Assembly: GCF_026210795.1 (NCBI RefSeq)
Contig: NC_089435.1
Span: forward strand, 1,922,001-1,986,000
Length of the DNA: 64,000 nt
Reading direction: 5' to 3'
Origin: Rhizophagus irregularis
Taxonomy: Eukaryota > Glomeromycota > Glomeromycetes > Glomerales > Glomeraceae
This document shows, piece after piece, positions 43,060 to 53,238 of the stretch. The notes under the pieces are model-generated. The model was not told where the DNA came from and searched no databases. It saw only the letters and a list, made by a program, of their open reading frames with translations. The position numbers were made by a program, and so were the translations under genes. Each line of letters starts with the position of its first letter. Positions within the stretch are counted from its first letter, which is position 1.

Positions 43060-44430
43060 GAAATAATACAATATAATTATTATAACTCATTACAGATCAT
43101 TTCATTGTAAAAATGGTAACTATAACTTAATTTATAATAATTAATAATCAGTAAGTAAAGAATATAATGAAAAATTAGTAATTAGAGTTTGTAATTATTC
43201 ATCTTATTATAATATAAATATTAAATAATTATGACTCATTTCTATAAATCATTTTATTGAAAAAAAAAGTTTCAAATTAATTATTTAATTATTTCAAAAA
43301 TATAATGGAAAATTAGTAATCAGAGTTTGTAATTAATCATCTTATTGTAAATATTAATAATTATAACTCATTATAAGTTATTTTATTAAAAGGAAATTAA
43401 GAAGAATGTAATGTTAGTATTTGATCTTATTATAAAAATTAATAATTATGACTCATTATAAGTAATAAAATCAAATAGAGTAAAGTTTATATTAAATATA
43501 ATGTAAAAATTTCTTATAAATAGGAGTAGCTTTGGACCTTTATAAAAATACGATTAATAAATTTTATTTTTAGATGTCACCTTATTCTTAACAATATCAA
43601 CAGAAATTTATTTATTATCCCTGAGTTATCCATCATCGCAGGTGAGTAGGTTTGGATGTTGAGATGTTGAGACGAAGGTTACCTAGTCTCCGTTATTCCG
43701 TAGTTGCGATAAGCCTAAGCAAGCATTTTGCGAAGCTAAAGTGGGTAAGTGACTCTGCAGCACCATATAGTTTTCTATGAAGTAACCATATAGATGATGG
43801 TTGTATGGTATACTTGTAGTGACCATACATACGGTAGTAGTGACCAAAGTGGTATACCTCGGCCACCCTTATGCTCATGGCCACCTGGTCCTAACACTCA
43901 CATTGTATATTTGTAGATGTATGTCACCTTATTCTTAACAATATCAACAGAAATTTATTTATTATCCCTGATATTAGGTGAGTTATTGTGTTCAATTGAG
44001 CTTTAATTGCAATGAAGGCTTTTTTACGATTTAGTACATGGGTCTGCTCACGTATATTTATGTCTAAGGTTTTCCAAATATATTTATTTGTCGGGATTCT
44101 TTGTGAGTCTAGATGAAATCTGGTATATATGCCTGAGTAAGCGTGGATGAGCGTTCTGATATCAGCCTAGTAATTCAATAACTCATTTATCCGAGTGATC
44201 ATAGGATAACCTTTCTTTTATTTCTATTTATAGATCATTTAATTATCTTCAAGTTATTATCATCAAGACCAGGTAGAATTCCAGAAAATTCTTATATAGG
44301 TGAAGTTCCATAAATATTTATTAATAATAGTTCTAAGCAAAAGATTTTATAGTCTAACTTAATTGAATTTTTTGTAATTAGCTAACTTCATTATTAAATA
44401 AAGAAATAAAATATTAAAATATTAATTAGT
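43060..44430 (+). repeat. dispersed repeat, copy 2, carrying an insertion
   Basis: Inverted counterpart of 10540-11640. It is longer here because of an inserted ~350-bp segment (43574-43920 including one duplicate). Subrepeats of about 80 bp around TTATAACTCATTATAAGTTA occupy 43080-43470. Confidence 0.7.
43574..43971. repeat. 51-bp perfect direct repeat flanking a GC-richer 296-bp insert
   Basis: 43574-43624 and 43921-43971 are identical (both begin ATGTCACCTTATTCTTAACA and end TTATTATCCCTGA). The insert 43625-43920 is absent from copy 1 of the host repeat. Its base composition is noticeably less AT-rich, and it has internal echoes such as TAGTGACCATACATACGGTA / TAGTGACCAAAG. It has no coding frame that I trust. 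Confidence 0.75.
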
Positions 44431-44563
44431 TATGGTATGGCTTCAATAGAAAGTGAATTAAATATTAAATAGATTCAATATTTCATTTCTTATAACAGAA
44501 TATTTTAAATTTTTTTTTGAATTTTTTATATTTTTATCTTCACAAAAACACTAATCATGAATT

Positions 44564-44785
44564 CTAAAAAATTTGTACTGTATCTAAATGTTTCCTATGT
44601 TTCTTTAAAGATATTAATTCCTTGATTCTTAATATTATCTCTTGACTCTTCTGATAAATGAGTATTGCATTAAATAACATTTTACATGCAACTTCAGTTA
44701 GGTAATGTTGATCAGTAGGATTATTCCATAAAATCAGTACCATAGTTTCACACCAAATTCTGTTAATCAAAGATACATATATCAA
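44564..44785 (-). pseudogene. F-box gene fragment (27.7-kb subfamily)
   Basis: A 73-codon open piece, IYVSLINRIWCETMVLILWN, then MLFNAILIYQKSQEIILRIK, matches LVNKIWCEVAVPVLW...IIFNVILSHSSEDSRDILKK of the gene at 27739. It has no true ATG (the first codon is TTG) and the rest of the gene is missing. The fragment ends at the border of the duplicated segment that carries gene D. Confidence 0.75.
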
Positions 44786-45156
44786 CCAATAAATTTAGTA
44801 AATTTACAAATTTTAAATTGAGCCGCCGACAATAATTTACCGTGATAGACGAGCATTTACCGGTCAAATTAAAATTATAAATTATTCATAATAATATTTG
44901 TCATCAATACTAAAAATCCTGAAAATGAATTGAAAAGATATTTATTTTTATTGATAATTGATAGAATTTTTATTTTTCACCTTAATATTTATATATTTTT
45001 AATAATAACTTTTTATTTAGTAAATTAACTTCATCATAGTCTAAAATATCACATATATAATGAATTTTAATAAGATTATATTTGCTAATAATTAAAATAA
45101 TTATACAGTAAAAATGTATGATAATAGTTCATTAAATGTAATCACTGAAATATATA

Positions 45157-46248
45157 TTATAGATCAAATGGATCAAATGGATTAAACGAATTATTATCAT
45201 AGGATAGGCCAAATGGATCATATATTTTCCTAATTTCTTCTTCTAAACATCTTTCATATCTTAAATTAATTCCACAAACTACATAAATAAAATAAATAAA
45301 ATAACTATTATCAAAGTTTACATCCAGATATAAGAATGGGAAAATTATTAATACCCCAAAAAAGTTCATGACGTTACAAAATCCATCATCTTTTTTATCA
45401 AGTTCTATTATTTTACAAACAAACTTCTTTATCGTCACAAAATAACAATAAAAAGTATAAGGTGGTATAAAAATAATAAATAATAATAGTAAAAAAATAA
45501 TTGGAAACAAAATTATGTAAAGAAATAAAAATAAATAGAACAATTTTCTGCAATATAAAAAATAGAGTATATTAATCGTATTAACTAATGATGCTACTAT
45601 TGATATATATAAAACAATTATAGCTAAATATATTATATATGGTATATTTATAACGAAAAATATTGATGAGATAATAGATAGATCCAAAACATGAATTAAA
45701 GTAAAAAATATTAATTTGCAATTATATGATTTGGTTTGTTCGATTTTTTTCACAAATTTTGCAGAATTGAAATTCCAACATTTTTTAACAAAATGTAAAA
45801 TTTCTTTGATTTTTTCTAATATTAAAGTATCTATTAAATATCCATCAACATAGTAATCACATTTATATTTATAAATTAAGTAAACAATAGCCGCCGTTAA
45901 GGAAAGTGAATAAAGTGGATAACCAGGTCTTTGTATCATTGTTATTAGTGGATTGACTAATAAAAGAAATATTCCATATCCAATGAAACATATTACAATG
46001 ATAGGAATATATAATATAATAATTATAGGGGAAAGTAATAACATATAAATTCTTATTCTCAAATTATATTCCTTTGCTGTAAATATGAATGAATATAATT
46101 GATATATTGAATGGAAATACCAAATTAATGTTATTGTAAAATTTATTATCAAACATAACACATATATAGGTAACAAACATACAAATTCAAGAAGGATGAG
46201 GATTAATAAAATCACAAGAGAAATAAATCTTATAATTATTGAAGTCAT
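45157..46248 (-). CDS. polytopic membrane protein of unknown function, tandem family copy D, 363 aa
   Basis: Single exon, closest to copy E. It has the same series of eight or more hydrophobic segments, beginning MTSIIIRFISLVILLILILL. The family core reads LIDTLILEKIKEILHFVKKC, WNFNSAKFVKKIEQTKSYNC and DGFCNVMNFFGVLIIFPF. The C-terminus is INLRYERCLEEEIRK followed by a short DPF-rich tail (NPFDPFDL). About 1.5 kb of DNA including upstream and downstream flanks is shared with copy E, so the duplication unit is larger than the gene. No known domain is recognised. Membrane location is inferred from hydropathy. Confidence 0.75.
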   Translation of the reverse strand: MTSIIIRFISLVILLILILLEFVCLLPIYVLCLIINFTITLIWYFHSIYQLYSFIFTAKEYNLRIRIYMLLLSPIIIILYIPIIVICFIGYGIFLLLVNPLITMIQRPGYPLYSLSLTAAIVYLIYKYKCDYYVDGYLIDTLILEKIKEILHFVKKCWNFNSAKFVKKIEQTKSYNCKLIFFTLIHVLDLSIISSIFFVINIPYIIYLAIIVLYISIVASLVNTINILYFLYCRKLFYLFLFLYIILFPIIFLLLLFIIFIPPYTFYCYFVTIKKFVCKIIELDKKDDGFCNVMNFFGVLIIFPFLYLDVNFDNSYFIYFIYVVCGINLRYERCLEEEIRKIYDPFGLSYDNNSFNPFDPFDL

Positions 46249-46293
46249 TTTATTTTAGAAAAAAGATAAAAAGATGATTCGATTGAAACGCTC

Positions 46294-46329
46294 CTTATAT
46301 AAAATAATTGTGTGCATGATTGCGTCATA
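46294..46329 (-). promoter_or_regulatory. TATA-like element and TGACGCAAT motif, copy D
   Basis: On the minus strand, TATGACGCAAT (46329-46319) is followed by TTTTATATAAG (about 46304-46294) and then GAGCGTTTCAA. This repeats the order seen upstream of copies B and E. Confidence 0.5.
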
Positions 46330-46339
46330 ATTGTGTAAT

Positions 46340-47158
46340 GTGATTTTGTCCATTATAAGCAGTGTTTATTTTTACAAAATTGTCGATCATCACTTGACCC
46401 AAACAAAAAGAAATTTTATGATTTCTCACAAACTACCATATAAATTTTTCAGATATATAAATATAAAGAAGCCAAGCATGCAATTTATCTATTTAACAAA
46501 TATTAAATTAATTGTTTTTGATCTTTTTGAATGTATTTAGATTTTTAAAGTAATATGACTAAAGGTAAAAAATAAAATGGTAATAGGAAAATTTTTTATT
46601 TGAATAAGTAATGCACAATGATTTTTAATATAAATATTCTTAATTAACACACTATTAACCAGTGAAGTTTCATAGGTTTAAAGTTAATTTGAAGGTACTA
46701 TTTTCTCTAGGTGATTCGAAACTTGCTAAAGGAGTTTCGCATCTTAATGGCGACTTCATATTGTTATAAACCTTATTTGTACTATATTTTATTAAAGTTT
46801 ATTTGAAAGACAAAAACTCTGGCTTTCTAATTAATATTTTTAACAGTTTTACAACAGATATTGAGAAGCAAAAAAATGATCATCTTTTTTTAGCCATTTG
46901 ATCACCTCTACCCTTAAAAAGTATCTGAATTTTTACTCTTAATTCTTTAGGTAAAGTTAGTGAGGGCACTCTGTGAATTTGTAAAATACATATATTGAAC
47001 TACTCCTGAGAAAATTCATTTTTGATCAGCACCAGTCTAGTGTCAAATGACTCCGTACAAACAAAATGCGCTTTTCACGCAGATATATTGATCAATAAAT
47101 TTAGTAAATTTACAAATTTTAAATTGGGCCGCCGACAATTAATTAGCCGTGGTGGACG
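46340..47158. other. intergenic between copies D and E
   Basis: AT-rich. The last ~70 bp (from about 47088) are the downstream flank shared with gene D (compare 44773). No coding sequence. Confidence 0.4.
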
Positions 47159-47694
47159 TAGAGATGTGCCACGCGCATTATGCGTTACATGATGTGATGC
47201 ACATAATGCGCATTATGCGCATGATACCGTATTCATCGGAAAATAAGCAACCCCGAAAATAAGTAACATGGGCGGAATTATGGAATTTTTTGGCCCGCAT
47301 TACTAAATCTTGGCCTGCATTACGTGCAAAAAGTTGTTGCTTATTTTCGGATGAATACGGTAAATTATATAATGTTTTATTATATCGTAATTTTGGTAAA
47401 AATTATACCTTAACTCTATCTAGAATTATAGTTTTAACGAAAATGTTATTTACAAATAAGTAGATTTTTACAAAAAAAAATTGTTTTTTTGTAGCAAAAA
47501 AGTTTCTCTAACATCATCTGCTGCATCTGAAAAGAAATTGGTTGGCATTTGTATATATTCATAATATATTGAAATGATTATATTTTTTTGACCTTAAACA
47601 ACAGTACTATGTATTATGCGCATAATCCATATGATGCGTATTATGCGCATTATGCGCATTATAAAATGAAAATTTCGCATTTTACCCATCCCTA
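47159..47694. mobile_element. 536-bp MITE-like insertion with ATGCGCATTA palindromic ends
   Basis: It begins TAGAGATGTGCCACGCGCAT and ends CGCATTTTACCCATCCCTA, giving degenerate inverted ends TAGRGATGKG. Both ends carry arrays of the self-complementary phrase ATAATGCGCATTATGCGCAT. The paralogous flank of gene D (44855-44870) lacks the whole block, which confirms an insertion. The flanking TA could be a TA target duplication. Confidence 0.7.
47225..47362. mobile_element. 138-bp TA-flanked MITE nested in the larger insertion
   Basis: TACCGTATTCATC at the left is mirrored by GATGAATACGGTA at the right. Longer inverted similarity includes GGAAAATAAGCAAC / GTTGCTTATTTTCGG. The TA at both ends fits Tc1/mariner-type insertion. 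Confidence 0.75.
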
Positions 47695-47968
47695 AATTTA
47701 CCAGTTAAATTAATTAAAATTATAATTATTCATAATAAAATTTGTCATCTATAATAAAGATGAACTTAAAAAGATGTTTATAAAATTATCTATTGATAAC
47801 TGATAGCATTTTTATTTTTCACTTTAATATTTATTTAGTTAATTAACTTCATGGTCTAAAATATAACACATATATAAATAATTTTAATAAGATTACATTT
47901 GAAAATAATTAAAATAATTATAAAAATATAATAGTTATTTCATAAGAAGCATTAATATCATAATATCA

Positions 47969-49102
47969 TTAAATGTCATCATGAAAATATATAACTGAAA
48001 GTAGATTAAATGGATCAAGTGGATCAAACATATTATCAGTATATGTGCCAAATGGATCCAATACTTTCCTAATTTCTTCTACCATATATCTTTCATATTT
48101 TAAATTAATTCTACAAACTACATAAATAAAATAACTATTATCAATATTTATATCCAGATATATGAATGGGAAAATTATTGATGCCCAAAAAAAGCTCATG
48201 ACGTTACAAAATCCATCATCTTTTTTATAAAATTCTATTATTTCACAAACAAATTTACTTATCATCACAAAATAATAATAAAAAGCATAAGGTGGTATAA
48301 GAATAATAAATAATAGTAAAAAAATAAGTGGAAACAAAATTGTGCAAAATATTAATAAAAATAAATAGAAACATTTTTTGTAAGATAAACTATTTGAATA
48401 CTTATTAAATAATAATGCTGGTAGTCCAATCGTATTACACCATGATGCCAATATTGACATATTTAAAGTAATTATAGCTATATATATAATATATGGTATG
48501 TTTATAACGAAAAACATCGTTGAGATAATAGATAGATCCAAAAAATGAATTAAAGTAAAAAATATTGATTCGCAATTATATGATTTGGTTTGTTCGATTT
48601 TTTCCAGAAATTTTGCAGAATTGAAATTCCAACATTTTTTAACAAAATGTAAAACTTCTTTGATTTTTTCTAATATTAAAGTATCTATTAAATACTCATC
48701 AACATAGTAATCGCATTTATATTTATAAATTAAGCAAGCAATAGCAGCCGTTAAAGAAAGTGAATAAAGTGGATAACCAGGTCTTTGTATCATTGTTATT
48801 AGTGGATTGACTAATAAAAGAAATATTCCATATCCAATGAAACATATTACAATTATAGGAATATATAATATAATAATTATAGGGGAGAACAATAATGTAT
48901 AAATCCTAATTCTCAAATTATATTCTTTTGCTGTAAATATGAATGAATATAACTGATATATTGAAGGTAAATACCATATTAATGTTATTATAAAATTAAT
49001 TATCAAACTTAGCACATATATGGGTGACAAATATATAAATTCAAGAAGGATGAGGATTAAAAGAGCCACAAGAGAAATAAATTTTATAATTATTGAAGTC
49101 AT
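47969..49102 (-). CDS. polytopic membrane protein of unknown function, tandem family copy E, 377 aa
   Basis: Single exon, intact, and the longest copy. N-terminus MTSIIIKFISLVALLILILL. It has eight or more hydrophobic segments. The core hydrophilic block LIDTLILEKIKEVLHFVKKC is followed by WNFNSAKFLEKIEQTKSYNC. Later blocks are DGFCNVMSFFWASIIFPF and INLKYERYMVEEIRKVLDPF. Compared with D it has an extra stretch around NTIGLPALLFNKYSNSLSYK in the second half. Its protein is close to D along most of the length, which points to a recent duplication. No recognised domain. The start is supported by the shared CTAAAATAAAATG context. Confidence 0.75.
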   Translation of the reverse strand: MTSIIIKFISLVALLILILLEFIYLSPIYVLSLIINFIITLIWYLPSIYQLYSFIFTAKEYNLRIRIYTLLFSPIIIILYIPIIVICFIGYGIFLLLVNPLITMIQRPGYPLYSLSLTAAIACLIYKYKCDYYVDEYLIDTLILEKIKEVLHFVKKCWNFNSAKFLEKIEQTKSYNCESIFFTLIHFLDLSIISTMFFVINIPYIIYIAIITLNMSILASWCNTIGLPALLFNKYSNSLSYKKCFYLFLLIFCTILFPLIFLLLFIILIPPYAFYYYFVMISKFVCEIIEFYKKDDGFCNVMSFFWASIIFPFIYLDINIDNSYFIYVVCRINLKYERYMVEEIRKVLDPFGTYTDNMFDPLDPFNLLSVIYFHDDI

Positions 49103-49160
49103 TTTATTTTAGAACGAAAAAGACCAAAATAAAAAAAAAATATTAAGAGGTTATGAAACA

Positions 49161-49196
49161 CTTATAATGGACAGCTGCATGCACCATCACGTCATA
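49161..49196 (-). promoter_or_regulatory. TATA-like element and TGACGTGAT motif, copy E
   Basis: On the minus strand, TATGACGTGAT (49196-49186) is followed by CCATTATAAGTGTTTCA (about 49170-49156). This is the degenerate form of the element pair upstream of copies B and D. Confidence 0.45.
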
Positions 49197-49295
49197 CAAG
49201 TTAATTATAGATTTCCCGTAACGCCAATATCAAGTGATTATTGTCTGTACTACATCATGGGAATATAGGGGTCAGTTTATATTCACAATGTGAGT

Positions 49296-49817
49296 TCACC
49301 GAAAATTATGTCACCGACGGGATCACAGGGTTATTTCACCGAAAATCATTTCACCTAAAATCATTTGAATTTTATTTACTTAATACTGTACTAATTATTA
49401 ATTTTATAGTTACAAGATTTTTTTTTTTTCTTTTTAGTATTTATATTCTTATAACTAATTTTAATAATAAGCGACAATAAGAGTCTCTATCCATATTATA
49501 TGTGACATTAATAAGTATTTTTTATTATATAAAATACATTTTAAAGCTCTTACTAGTGTTTATAAAACAGTATTATTAAATATTTGCATAAACTGGTTAT
49601 TATATTATGAAGTAATATTGAGCAATAAAAATACAAAAAAAAACAACCAATAAATCTTTTTATTATAAAATGATATTTTATGTAAAATTTAGCACTTGTC
49701 GTCAGCGATCGATCCTGGCGGTAAATGATCATCGGTGAAACTATTGTACATGTAGGAGATGACCATTGGTAAGTTGATTGTCGGTAAGTTGATTGTCGGT
49801 GAGATGATTTTCAGTGA
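49296..49817. mobile_element. possible 522-bp inverted-repeat element with CACCGAAAAT motifs
   Basis: The left end TCACCGAAAATTATGTCACC pairs with the right end GGTGAGATGATTTTCAGTGA. The phrase (T)CACCGAAAATCATTT and its complement recur inside both ends. No protein is seen in it. Confidence 0.5.
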
Positions 49818-51963
49818 GTCCCTTCGACAATCATATGCATTTATGCATAACGGTGATCAAATTTATAAATTATTTTGTGGGTTTCTCAGTACTGTGCCTA
49901 CTATCCTTTAATCTTTTTTATCTCCCTTTTATATTTCCGAATTACTTCGTTATTAACCAATAAAATCTCTTTTAATTGAAATTTTAATTTTATTACTGAT
50001 TATTTAATTAGACGTAATTACGTAATGCGGCATTTTATATCATTTTATGGCAATAAATGTTTTTTCAGACAATTAACTGAATGAATCAAATACACTAGTA
50101 TGTCATGTCATACTTCACATAAATCTTAAAATAATAACATTTATCAGTATTTATATCTATGGATAATTGTCAAAGAAGTCCAATTATTTTATAAACAAAT
50201 TTCTTTATAATCCTTCATAACCGTATATAATAAAATTTTAGCCGGCATTAAGTGTGTAGGTGTCTAGTGGCTTCATCCAGTCTTTATCCACTCAAAAAAT
50301 ATTAACTACCGAGCAAAAAATATAATTTTCAAAGAAGAAAATATATATTGCGTGATCGAGCAAATTACAAATCGCGATGGACTTACTCAATCGACAGACA
50401 AGTTTTAGCAAACATTATGCACAGTGCCATTCAAATCCTCCATTAAATATATCGGAGAAATTGGATTACAACTTGTGAACAACAATTTGGTGAAGTAATA
50501 GGCTCTTACGTACTAGGCCTTTACCACTTTACAGGGTCTCATATTTCATATTTACATATGGTAACTTAAAACTAAATTCCTCATTTAAATATTATATACG
50601 ATTCTAATAAAGAATACTCTTTTTTTTTGTAAATTCATTTGAACTGTGTAAACTTGGTAATAAAGCAGTTATAAAGATTCTTCTTTTAGTTTTACGTCCA
50701 ACACTTTTACATATACTAACAGCCAATGTTGACCTTTTACATTCTATGATTTTTCCATAAAGTAACACAATTAAGTTTTACAGGGTACCCAAATAACTCA
50801 CATAACGAATTTCTGTCTTACTATTTGTTAACGGCTAACCAAATTTAGGATGTCATATAAAGAATTATTTATCTGCCGAATATAGAAGTTCATGATCTGG
50901 TCACATTGCATAGTCGTTTCACATTCTCTGAACGTTGTGACAAGTTCTTATCATCGTCGTTTCAAAATGGTTGAAATTGATGCCGATCACGTAAGGTGTT
51001 GACAAAGTAAAAGACACAAGAAAAGATGTGTAATGTATGTAATGTAACACAGGATCATAAAAATACACCTTTTTATTGTGCTAAAAATAAAAGGTTGCAA
51101 AAACAAAATGATTAGCAATCATGTGATATTTTATCAATTGATCAACCTAAATAAGTGTGTTCTATGATCTTGCACATATTTTTTTCTTGGTTTTTGGAAA
51201 TTTATTATGTCCCCGCTTTCATGATCAACATAAATTTCAGCCATTTTGAAAACGGCAATGATAAAAATATAGAATGCAAGGAGGATGAGATCTCCATTGC
51301 TGGACCAACCTGGCTAGATGTACCCTGCAGTGCTGCAATGAGCTTGCCTCAATTTGCTATATCCAATTCTAACATTTGATTGAAATTATAATTAAAAGTT
51401 GTTTAATAAAAATATTTTATACCGATGTGATAAAATTTTTATATATAATAAATTTTCAAATACTCTTCTGATATTAAACAATATAAAAAAATTATTCTTA
51501 TGAATCAAAAGTACATACAAAAAAAAATAAAGTACACTATTATTATGTTATCCGCAATTTTCTGCACCTTTCTACAGTCTTTGCATCAATATACTAAAGA
51601 GTTTTCTCCTCTTAGGAAACACCTAATGATTTTTCCTACATTTTTTAAGAACATCAAAACAACAAAAGACTTAGTTTACTTAGTTGTAAAATAATAGTAT
51701 ATCCTTTTAATTATGCCTCTTTAATAATAGAATTTTGTATGACCAATTTTATCGGAATTTTCTGGGAGATACCTTAAATAGCTTCAAAATTCCAAGTAGC
51801 ATGATTCCCCTCAGAAGCCACCCTTTGTTTAATGTAGTACCTATGGGAAATAACATTCTTTTATAAAATATACCGTCTCTGGGGACGTTTAAATTTATAT
51901 CCCATAGAAATGTGATTAAGATATCAAAACATCAAAATAAGAAACGAAATGTGCTAATTTGTT
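49818..51963. other. gene-poor stretch with two weak relics
   Basis: 50180-50225 (CAATTATTTTATAAACAAAT) resembles the coding DNA of the membrane-protein family and may be a further decayed copy. On the + strand, about 50330-50530 gives a long frame with one stop (RANYKSRWTYSIDRQVLANI, then CEQQFGEVIGSYVLGLYHF). I do not recognise it. Small frames at 51155 and 51500 are not supported as genes. Confidence 0.35.
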
Positions 51964-52096
51964 TTATATTTGTGTTCATGTGTAAAAAACGTCTGAAAAA
52001 GCACCATTTTGTTTATTTTGTGTTTTTTATAATAAGACATAAATCGTACAAAATGGTGCTTTTTCAGACGCTTTTTACACATGAACACAAATATAA
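51964..52096. repeat. 133-bp near-perfect hairpin
   Basis: Arms of 49 bp (51964-52012 and 52048-52096) are reverse complements with one mismatch. Both contain TTGTGTTCATGTGTAAAAA and AAAAGCACCATTTTGT. The loop is 35 nt. Transcribed from either strand it would form a long stable hairpin. A foldback MITE is the simplest reading. Confidence 0.8.
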
Positions 52097-52984
52097 GGGC
52101 TGAATTTATGCATTGCTATTTTTGTAAGTTTTGTAAGTCGCAAAAAAAAGTCTCATTATGTGTACAAAACCAGATTACCCGCCGATCGACTACGTCAAAA
52201 CAAATGTATGATTATACGCGGGTCATAGTTATTTTTAGTTAGTGGTCCATCGATTAGTTAAATAGTATGATTACATAAACATTTTTGACTATTTTATGTC
52301 AATTAAAATAAGATTCTTTTCTACTGTTTAATACATATTTTAATATTCATTTAATAATATTAGCATCAAACTCATTTTTAATTAAGATTCATGTGAAGAA
52401 CAATTAGGCAATGCTACGGTCACGTGACTGCTCCCGCAGGCAGAACCAAATTAACCTGGGCTCAGCCCTCAAACCTGTATAGCTCCCGTCATTGTCAATT
52501 TTAAAAATAAAAATAAAATAAATAAAAAAATCCAAATTAACCAGAAAAAGGTTTTTTAAATGCAACGACAATTTTATGTAGAGCCTATAAAAAATTTTAT
52601 CCGTTTTGTCGTAAAAACAAGGTAAATATTTATTTATATTTTGAGATTATAAATTCCGTGAATTTGCTACATTTACGGGAAATAAAACACAGATCAACAA
52701 AAAATGAACTATTGGATTCTACCATCTAAATAAAAAAACATACGAAATGCATTTGCTTATTCATTAGCACTTACAATGTCAACCCTTTCTAATAAATTAT
52801 AAACCTTAAAAGTAAGATCTTTCAAGATGTGGTATATAAAAGGAAATAATTTAATTAGAATTAATTACTGAATCGATCAAATAAATTTATCTAAAATTAT
52901 TGGTCGTTTATGAAAAAGAAAATAGTGAAATATTGAATAAATATATGGCTGTTGTATTCAATCCAATTGCAATTTTGTCCAAAG
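52097..52984. other. intergenic, nothing coding
   Basis: AT-rich except for a GC-richer patch at 52410-52500 (CACGTGACTGCTCCCGCAGG and neighbours) of unknown origin. No gene. Confidence 0.4.
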
Positions 52985-53238
52985 CTAGGGACTATGATTT
53001 TTTGCGACAATGTGAGACAAATTTTATGTGCGATAAAAGTGAATTTGATCTTTCAAATTACTATATAAGGAAATAACCACTAGTACCATCTTAAAACATT
53101 ATTAAAATGGTCGATAATTTGAGTATAAAGAATAACATTTTGTGAAATTATATGGTTAGTAATGTTAAAATTTATGTTAATTGCAAAATTTTGTGACTTT
53201 GCGATATATTGTGAAATGCCATAAATCATCGTCCCTAG
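52985..53238. mobile_element. 254-bp MITE with CTAGGGAC ends
   Basis: The left end CTAGGGACTATGATTTTTTG and the right end (reverse complement) CTAGGGACGATGATTTATGG match. Flanks TCCAAAG (52978-52984) and TCCGAAG (53239-53245) look like a 7-8 bp target duplication with one difference, in the size range of hAT elements. Confidence 0.65.

Noticed and set aside
43693-43884. 63-codon minus frame in the GC-richer insert
   Set aside because: The insert shows no codon pattern. The frame is open because the local composition has fewer stop triplets.
51155-51694. Two + strand frames of 74 and 64 codons
   Set aside because: No recognisable motifs and no splice partners. Not enough to call genes.
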